Below are positions 14,718-19,624 of a stretch of DNA of 19,624 nucleotides, in pieces. Each line of letters starts with the position of its first letter. Within the stretch, counting starts at the first letter, position 1. The notes below the pieces were generated by a model. That model did no database searches and was not told the DNA's origin. It was given only the letters and a program-made list of their open reading frames with translations. Source of the stretch: MESE01 sp036675035 (lineage in GTDB: Bacteria; Pseudomonadota; Gammaproteobacteria; Burkholderiales; Burkholderiaceae_D); assembly GCA_036675035.1 (NCBI GenBank), contig JAKFFO010000165.1, positions 1 through 19,624 on the forward strand, in the 5' to 3' direction. A program made the translations under genes and the position numbers.

Positions 14718-16301
14718 TTGCCGGTCACGGCCCGGTTCATGAAGAGTGCCTTTCTGGGCGGCCGGGCGATCGGTTTGATCGGTCAGCCATGTGGCTACCA
14801 GCGGTTCCGGCGCAGGACCGTGCAGGACTTCGCCGGATACATCGAAACGCGATCCATGACACGGGCAATCCCATGATTTCTCCGCGTCATTCCATGCGAC
14901 GACGCAGCCAAGGTGGGTGCAGGTCGCCGATACGATTTGCAGCTCGCCGGCATCATTACGGTACACCGCAAGCTTTTTGGTGCCTTCGCGGATAATCGCC
15001 CCGTGGCCCGGCGCGATTTCATGCGCCGACTCGACCTCGCCGCCGGTAAACCAGTCGCGATATTGCGACAGGGTATTCGCCTGCTCCGCCACGAAATCCG
15101 ATATGCCATGGGTCGCCTTGCGCGACGGCGCATACAGGTTTTCCCATGAATTCTTACGTCCCATGATCAGGTTCGTAACCAAAATCGCACCTGCGGTGCA
15201 ATGCGTCATGCCGTTGCCGGAATCGCCGGTAATCAGGTAAACATTGTCGTCCATCGGATTGCGGCCAAGGTAAGCCACGCCGTCGGCGGGTTCCATTACT
15301 TCGCCGGACCACCTGAAGTCGACCTGGCCGGCCATCGGATAACGGGCCCGAACCCACGCCTCGATCTCGTCGTAGCGGTGTTGCGGATGTTGTTCCTGAC
15401 CGACCTTGTGGTCCGCGCCTCCGACCACCAGGATTTCGTGATCGGCGGCCGGGTCCGGCGTTTCCAGCCGAATGTAATAGTAAGGGTCGCCGTTATCCCA
15501 CAGCAGGATACGCGGCACCGAGCCACGGGGTACGCGCATGCCGACCACATAGGTGCGGTATCCGGCCTGCTTGGTATGCATCACCACGCGATCGTTGAAC
15601 GGCGTATTGGTTGCGACGACCACCGCATGAGCACGGATTTTCCCGTTGCGCGTAATGACCTCCTGCATCGCATTGACGGTATCGATTTGCAATGCGCGTG
15701 TCTGCGCATAAATCTTGCCTCCCTTGCGTACCACTGCGTCGGCCAGCGCGTTCAGATACTTCAGCGGGTGAAACTGCGCCTGGTTTGCAAAGCGCACGCA
15801 CGGTCCGGTATCGAAACTCAGATCCGCAACCTGTGCCAGTTTGTTCACGTTCACACCGGCCCGCTGCGCGGCGGCAAGTTCCTTGTCGAGATCGGGCTCG
15901 CCCTCGGCGGTCAATGAAAACAGGTATCCGTCCAGGCGTTCGAATTCACAGTCGATGCTCTCACGGCGCACGATCGATTCGACCAGGTCGGTCGCGCGGT
16001 GGAAGCTGTCCGCGACCGTGCGCGCCCCTTCTGCGCCGAATGCACTTTCAATTTCGAAATACCGATCATCGGGGGGGAAAAAATGCGCGGTAGTCCGGCC
16101 GGTCTCGCCGGCGCCGACATGCATCGCGTCGATCAGTACCACTGCCTTGCCTTCATGCGCCAGCAGGTAAGCGGCGGTAACGCCGGCGATGCCGGCGCCG
16201 ATCACGCATACATCCGTTTCGACATCCGCCTGCAATGCAGGAAATTGCGGAATCTCGGTGCTGGCCATCCAGACTGAAGTCGATCCATGCGGTGCGTTCA
16301 T
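14715..16301 (-). CDS. FAD-dependent oxidoreductase with C-terminal Rieske domain
   Basis: A 528-residue fusion. The N-terminal part is a DAO-type flavoprotein: dinucleotide-binding 'DVCVIGAGIAGVTAAYLLAH' (GxGxxG at 35-40), an acidic end of strand 2 in 'VVLIDAMHVGAGETGRTTAH', and a late FAD-contact block, 'YLITGDSGNGMTHCTAGAIL'. The C-terminus is a Rieske [2Fe-2S] domain: CTHLGC (461-466) and CPCHG (479-483), giving the two Cys and two His ligands. It resembles the glycine/gamma-glutamylputrescine oxidase-like family that carries a Rieske tail, which probably passes electrons from flavin to the iron-sulfur cluster. The substrate is unknown. GAGGAAAAAAC precedes the ATG. No signal peptide, so cytoplasmic. 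Monocistronic. Confidence 0.93.
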   Translation of the reverse strand: MNAPHGSTSVWMASTEIPQFPALQADVETDVCVIGAGIAGVTAAYLLAHEGKAVVLIDAMHVGAGETGRTTAHFFPPDDRYFEIESAFGAEGARTVADSFHRATDLVESIVRRESIDCEFERLDGYLFSLTAEGEPDLDKELAAAQRAGVNVNKLAQVADLSFDTGPCVRFANQAQFHPLKYLNALADAVVRKGGKIYAQTRALQIDTVNAMQEVITRNGKIRAHAVVVATNTPFNDRVVMHTKQAGYRTYVVGMRVPRGSVPRILLWDNGDPYYYIRLETPDPAADHEILVVGGADHKVGQEQHPQHRYDEIEAWVRARYPMAGQVDFRWSGEVMEPADGVAYLGRNPMDDNVYLITGDSGNGMTHCTAGAILVTNLIMGRKNSWENLYAPSRKATHGISDFVAEQANTLSQYRDWFTGGEVESAHEIAPGHGAIIREGTKKLAVYRNDAGELQIVSATCTHLGCVVAWNDAEKSWDCPCHGSRFDVSGEVLHGPAPEPLVATWLTDQTDRPAAQKGTLHEPGRDRQ

Positions 16302-16542
16302 GTTTTTTCCTCATATGGCGCTTGCGACGGGAATGTCGAGGGCGGGAAATTGAAAATCATGCTGGTGCAGCCATGCCATTGCGTGGTTCGCTCGCCTGCT
16401 CGATAGACCGCCGCGGCATGGCGAAGTTCGGGATGTCCGTTCCGGCCCGGCATCGAGACGAATGGCTCCGGGTTGACAGGGCACGAACAGGCATGGCGAT
16501 GCATTCCATCAAGGCAGTGTGCGTATTCGCATGCATGCGCGA

Positions 16543-17652
16543 TCATTTCTCATGTTGTTCACTGGGTGTCCTGACCGGATCGTGCAGCACATCCTGGACA
16601 TACAGCATCACGATCACGACGCACAATACCGCGGTCAACGGCGTGGCAAGTGCAATTCCCAGCAAGCCGAAGGGCAGGGCAAGCAGGACTTGCATGGTGA
16701 TCGTCAGTGCCGGCGGCAGTGAGACGGTTTGCCTTTCAACCAGCGGCAGCAGCAAATAACCCTCTGCCATCTGAATCGCGATAAACAGGAATAGCACATA
16801 GAGCGCCGTGCTCGGGCTTTCCGAAAAAGCGATCAGCACGGCGGGAACGCCGGCCAGGATCGGACCGAGATAAGGAATGAAGTCGAACAGGCCGGCGAGG
16901 ACGCCCAGCGTAATCGCCAGCGGGACGTCCAGCAAGGTCAACCCGATCGCCGTGGTGGTGCCGACAATGATCATCGAGAGCATTTTTCCAAGCAGCCATA
17001 ACTCCAGGGTTGCGCCCAGTTCCTGGAACACTTCCCGGCCGCGCGGCCTGTTTCGCTTCGATACCAGCTTCAGAAATCCATCGATGTAAGTGTGCGGCCT
17101 GGACGCGAGATAAATGGCCACGAACAGAACGATCACAAAATTGGCAATCGCGCCCAGGAGCCCAGAAAACACCAGCCGCGCTTGCGCCACCATTCCCGAC
17201 AGATCGGACATGATTTGCTCAGCCGGCGGCAGCGTTTCCAGTATGTCCCGCATCCAGCCATATTGCTGCAGATACATGCGCATGTCCTGGACCGACGACG
17301 GCAGGGTGCTGATCAACGGATCGATCTGTTCCGCGATACGCGGCGCAAGCAGATAGCCGGCCAATCCGAAAACGATGATCGTCAGAAGCAGCACCAGCAT
17401 CAGAGCCACTCCGCGTGATAACGGCAGCCACTGCATCAATTTTTTGGTTGCACCGCTCAGCAATACGGCGACCAGGATGCTGGCAAAGATCAACAGCAGC
17501 ACATTGCCGGCCAGCCAGACGGTGGCAAGGCCCAAAAGAAAGATTGTTCCGATTCCGAAAACAATCGCGACACGCGACACGAACTCGCTGTGATGCGATG
17601 CGGCTTTCGGTTCACGTGGCGACGGGACTTGTTCTTGTTCCTGGCTTGTCAT
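16543..17652 (-). CDS. AI-2E/PerM-type (UPF0118) membrane transporter
   Basis: A 369-residue polytopic inner-membrane protein of the AI-2E transporter family, whose members include TqsA, PerM and sodium/proton antiporters. About eight hydrophobic segments are visible: two before residue 60, a pair to about 100, and four after a central hydrophilic domain (about 110-190) that includes 'ILETLPPAEQIMSDLSGMVA'. Diagnostic blocks are 'GLFDFIPYLGPILAGVPAVL' and 'EGYLLLPLVERQTVSLPPAL', then 'LPFGLLGIALATPLTAVLCV'. The start at 17652 (MTSQEQEQ) has CCGGTGAATCA upstream; the frame extends 18 codons further without a better site. The transported substrate is not predictable. The 241-base spacer 16302-16542 downstream has no recognisable gene. 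Confidence 0.92.
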   Translation of the reverse strand: MTSQEQEQVPSPREPKAASHHSEFVSRVAIVFGIGTIFLLGLATVWLAGNVLLLIFASILVAVLLSGATKKLMQWLPLSRGVALMLVLLLTIIVFGLAGYLLAPRIAEQIDPLISTLPSSVQDMRMYLQQYGWMRDILETLPPAEQIMSDLSGMVAQARLVFSGLLGAIANFVIVLFVAIYLASRPHTYIDGFLKLVSKRNRPRGREVFQELGATLELWLLGKMLSMIIVGTTTAIGLTLLDVPLAITLGVLAGLFDFIPYLGPILAGVPAVLIAFSESPSTALYVLFLFIAIQMAEGYLLLPLVERQTVSLPPALTITMQVLLALPFGLLGIALATPLTAVLCVVIVMLYVQDVLHDPVRTPSEQHEK

Positions 17653-17800
17653 TGATTCACCGGGTTTCTTTTTGGGACGATTATTGCGGCTGTCGATAAT
17701 CCGCAATCAAGATTGATGCCAGATGCAGCCGGAAAATATTGTTCTTTCTCGAATAGCAGCGCCAAGCCGGCGAATTGCTTGTGCGTGGCATTCAAGTTGC

Positions 17801-17821
17801 TAAGAGCCTATTCCAGTAGGC
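17801..17821 (+). repeat. Interspersed palindromic repeat, copy 2
   Basis: Shares 19 of 21 bases with the minus-strand sequence of 14694-14717; core AAGAGCCTATYCCRGTAGGC. GCCTA-TTCCAG-TAGGC forms a short stem. Unlike copy 1 it is not at a gene end. Confidence 0.5.
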
Positions 17822-17878
17822 AGCGTCAGTTGTGGGGAGCCGGTTCGTGTTTGGAACAGGGGTGAAGCAGGGAGGTGT

Positions 17879-17969
17879 TGCGGGGCATGCCCCGCATCTG
17901 CGCGACGGCAACGGCTTGCAAGCCGTCGTGCGCCCTGCAAGGGCGGCGCCGCATCTTCCCCGAGGGGGA
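17879..17969. repeat. Four consecutive palindromes/hairpins
   Basis: TGCGGGGCATGCCCCGCA (17879-17896) is a perfect 18-bp palindrome; ACGGCTTGCAAGCCGT (17911-17926) is a perfect 16-bp one. CGCCCT-GCA-AGGGCG (17931-17945) and TCCCC-GAG-GGGGA (17957-17969) are small stem-loops. Together they fill 91 bases upstream of the ZIP-like gene. This could be a BIME/REP cluster, the relic of a mobile element, or a structured RNA. Confidence 0.5.
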
Positions 17970-18077
17970 CTTGTTTCAGTGCGTAGCGAGCTATGGTACG
18001 AAGCCGCAACACAGGTGCGGACGCAAAGCGGCGCAGCAGGTTGTATATCGCAAACACCTCGTCAACCTGAACCTTGA

Positions 18078-18830
18078 ATGGGTGCGATCATTTTGCATAA
18101 GTTTTATTTCATATTGATCGTCGCCAGCGGCCTTGGGCTGGTTCATGTCTTCGCCGGCAAGCTGCGTTTTCTGGATGTCGTCCCGAGAAGCAGATGGCTT
18201 TCGTTTGCCGGCGGTACCTCGGTTGCATACGTATTCCTGCATCTGCTTCCTGAACTGAAAAGGCTTCAGGACGTACTGCGACCGGCGCCAGGTCATGTGC
18301 TGTCTTATCTCGACCACCATGCATATCTGGTTGCGCTGGCCGGCCTCGCGGTTTTCTACGGAATTGAAAGATCTACAAAACAGGCACGCCGGCGATCGCG
18401 CCACAGGACCGGAGAAGACGTTTCGACGCCGCAAATGTTTTGGGTAAGCATTTCGGCGTTCGCTGTTTATAACGCGGTGATTGGTTATCTGCTGGTATCT
18501 GAAGGCGAGCGCGGATTCGGCGGCATGTTTTTTTTCGGGCTGGCAATGGCGCTGCATTTCGTCGTCAACGACTTCGGCCTGCGCGAGCACCACAAGCACC
18601 TGTACTCGCGTTACGGTCGCTGGCTGCTCTGCGCCGCGATCGTTGCCGGCGCCGTTACCGGCCGTCTGGTTGAAATCAGGCCGGCGGCGATTGCGCTCAT
18701 GGTGTCTTTCCTTTCCGGCGGAATCATATTGAATGTCATGAAGGAAGAACTACCCGACGAGCGCGAAAGCCGGTTTGCCGCGTTTGCATTCGGCGCCGCT
18801 GCTTATGCCGCGTTGCTGCTGGCGATCTGA
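18078..18830 (+). CDS. ZIP-like polytopic membrane protein
   Basis: A 250-residue protein with about seven hydrophobic segments. Features recalling ZIP metal transporters are 'FAGGTSVAYVFLHLLPEL' (ZIP TM2 typically ends in ..LLPE), 'MALHFVVNDFGLREHHKHLY' (a His/Asn/Asp-rich helix where ZIPs have HNxxDG), and a final helix pair, 'SFLSGGIILNVMKEELPDER'. The canonical HExPHE motif of TM5 is absent, so it is at best a divergent member and may not transport metal by the known mechanism. A central hydrophilic loop (about 100-120) is Arg-rich. The ATG at 18078 has no clear ribosome-binding site; a TTG at 18093 is an alternative. A membrane location is secure, the ZIP relation is moderate, transport substrate unknown. 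Confidence 0.75.
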   Translation: MGAIILHKFYFILIVASGLGLVHVFAGKLRFLDVVPRSRWLSFAGGTSVAYVFLHLLPELKRLQDVLRPAPGHVLSYLDHHAYLVALAGLAVFYGIERSTKQARRRSRHRTGEDVSTPQMFWVSISAFAVYNAVIGYLLVSEGERGFGGMFFFGLAMALHFVVNDFGLREHHKHLYSRYGRWLLCAAIVAGAVTGRLVEIRPAAIALMVSFLSGGIILNVMKEELPDERESRFAAFAFGAAAYAALLLAI

Positions 18831-19152
18831 ACAAGCGCCAACGGTTCGAATCAAGCTGTGACCGCATGCGCTGGCGCCGCATGCGTTCAACCGCTTTATG
18901 TTTGTCGAATCGCTCACCGAATCGAACCTTAATATATTTTTAATGTCACATTTTCACTCTGTTGCGAAGAGTCATGCAACTGTTTCACCGTTGAGTCCGA
19001 CGGGAAAAATCCGGATGAGCTTCGCGGCACCACGCGATCGCAGCGTGACTGCGGAGAATCAATCGAAACTACCTGATTACCCTGCGAAATGCCGGAAGGG
19101 TGTCGAAACAACGGTTCATGCAAATGAACTTCAACCGTAAAGGAAATGAAAA
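18831..19152. other. 322-base spacer before the SRPBCC gene
   Basis: AT-rich around 18930-18950 (CCTTAATATATTTTTAATG), which may contain the promoter of the next gene, but no spaced -35/-10 pair is convincing. A frame at 18898-19140 lacks a ribosome-binding site and has no protein-like pattern. A clear AAAGGAAATGAAAA ribosome-binding region ends the spacer. Confidence 0.4.
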
Positions 19153-19624
19153 ATGCTTAATAGAATTGTTACGGTCGCCGCACTCGCCGTAGGTGGCGTC
19201 TTGCTGTCGAAGCAGCTCAAGAAAAATCGCTCTGCATCGGGCTCCATGTCGTCGGTAGAAGAATCAATCGAGGTGAATGTACCGGTCAGCACCGCCTATA
19301 ACCAATGGACGCAGTTCGAGGAATTTCCAAATTTCATGGATAGCGTGCACGAAGTTCGGCAGCTCGACGACAAGCATTTGCACTGGCGCGCCGATGTGGC
19401 CGGAAAAGAAAAAGAGTGGGATACGGAAATCACCGAGCAGATTCCCGACAAGCGGATTGCGTGGCGCAGTACCAGCGGGGTGAGGAATGGCGGGGTCGTT
19501 TCCTTCCACAGAATCTCGGATACCAGCACCCGCATCATGCTGCAGATGGATTACACGCCGGAAAGAGCTGCCGAACATATTGGTGACGCAATGGGTGCGG
19601 TAAGAATGCAGGCCAGAAGCAATC
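19153..19624 (+). CDS. SRPBCC-domain membrane-anchored protein (partial, runs off the window)
   Basis: Start at 19153 with AAAGGA about 10 bases upstream; 157 codons are present with no stop. The N-terminus MLNRIVTVAALAVGGVLLSK is a hydrophobic anchor followed by a Lys/Ser-rich linker (KKNRSASGSMSSVEES). From residue about 36 a START/SRPBCC (polyketide cyclase/dehydrase-like) domain begins: 'IEVNVPVSTAYNQWTQFEEF', 'FPNFMDSVHEVRQLDDKHLH', 'WDTEITEQIPDKRIAWRSTS' and 'GGVVSFHRISDTSTRIMLQM'. Such proteins (COG5637 type) bind hydrophobic ligands and recur in stress-related clusters of Burkholderiales. The ligand is unknown, and the C-terminal extension often seen in this family is outside the window. 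Confidence 0.88.
   Translation, partial: MLNRIVTVAALAVGGVLLSKQLKKNRSASGSMSSVEESIEVNVPVSTAYNQWTQFEEFPNFMDSVHEVRQLDDKHLHWRADVAGKEKEWDTEITEQIPDKRIAWRSTSGVRNGGVVSFHRISDTSTRIMLQMDYTPERAAEHIGDAMGAVRMQARSN

Larger units (their letters stand above)
17653..18077. other. 425-base intergenic region, structured and repeat-bearing
   Basis: Divergent spacer between the permease (minus) and the ZIP-like gene (plus). It holds the repeat copy at 17801-17821 and the hairpin array at 17879-17969. A frame on the minus strand (17800-18057) reads through both with Arg/Pro/Leu-rich sequence and no ribosome-binding site, so I do not call it a gene. No transposase remnant is recognisable. Confidence 0.5.

Noticed and set aside
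15201..15917. 238-codon plus-strand open frame
   Set aside because: Antisense to the FAD/Rieske oxidoreductase.
16298..16546. 82-codon minus-strand frame between the permease and the oxidoreductase
   Set aside because: Overlaps both neighbours' ends, has unusual Cys/His content and no recognisable start.
17879..17969. Possible CRISPR or tRNA cluster
   Set aside because: The four hairpins have different sequences and irregular spacing, and no cloverleaf or repeated unit is present.
17800..18057. 85-codon minus-strand frame in the structured spacer
   Set aside because: Reads straight through four palindromes, Arg/Pro/Leu-rich, no ribosome-binding site.
18898..19140. 80-codon plus-strand frame before the SRPBCC gene
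   Set aside because: No ribosome-binding site and no protein-like pattern; likely promoter/leader DNA.

Overview
The window is chromosomal DNA from a GC-rich (roughly 58-60 % G+C by eye) Gram-negative bacterium. Gene content points to Betaproteobacteria, Burkholderiales, most likely Oxalobacteraceae (Herminiimonas, Noviherbaspirillum or Collimonas-like). Signs are GGGG-type lipoproteins with Massilia-like domains, an M16 peptidase plus an inactive M16 partner, a BON lipoprotein, a SYLF protein, a small 'TFPASDP' protein, a pirin and a Rieske-tailed amine-oxidase-type flavoprotein. This placement is inference from protein style, not from a marker gene. No tRNA, rRNA, CRISPR array, transposase or phage gene was seen.

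Layout. Positions 1 to about 160 hold the 3' part of a phosphate acetyltransferase gene on the minus strand. It is abruptly joined to a plus-strand surface-type protein gene that has lost its start (to 1958). A complete lipoprotein gene follows (2127-3383) and ends at a good hairpin terminator. After a 560-base spacer come a pirin (3951-4865), a tiny convergent glycine-zipper gene (4915-5088, minus), a secreted SYLF-domain protein with a low-complexity tail (5395-6408) and a small disordered protein (6588-6869, minus).

From 7090 to 11984 lie two M16 genes on the minus strand, one lacking the HxxEH motif and one carrying it. They are separated by a metallophosphoesterase (minus), a divergent Pol-beta-type nucleotidyltransferase (plus) and a 200-bp inverted-repeat element. 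Next come an exported Cys-containing protein (12153-12701, minus), a BON lipoprotein (12939-13256, minus), an MgtC/SapB membrane protein (13663-14145, plus), a convergent overlapping membrane protein (14137-14664, minus), a FAD oxidoreductase fused to a Rieske domain (14715-16301, minus) and an AI-2E/PerM-type permease (16543-17652, minus).

The right end has a structured non-coding stretch with four adjacent hairpins (17879-17969), a ZIP-like membrane protein (18078-18830) and the start of a SRPBCC-domain protein that runs off the window (19153 onward).

Functionally, most genes serve envelope maintenance and stress tolerance: exported lipoproteins, M16 proteolysis, SYLF and BON domains, MgtC and glycine-zipper proteins. 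Few appear to be in multi-gene operons; most have their own ribosome-binding site and spacer. No canonical defence, secretion or biosynthetic cluster was found. The items most worth a second look are the broken junction near 160, the split M16 pair with its nucleotidyltransferase/phosphoesterase insert, and the structured repeats.
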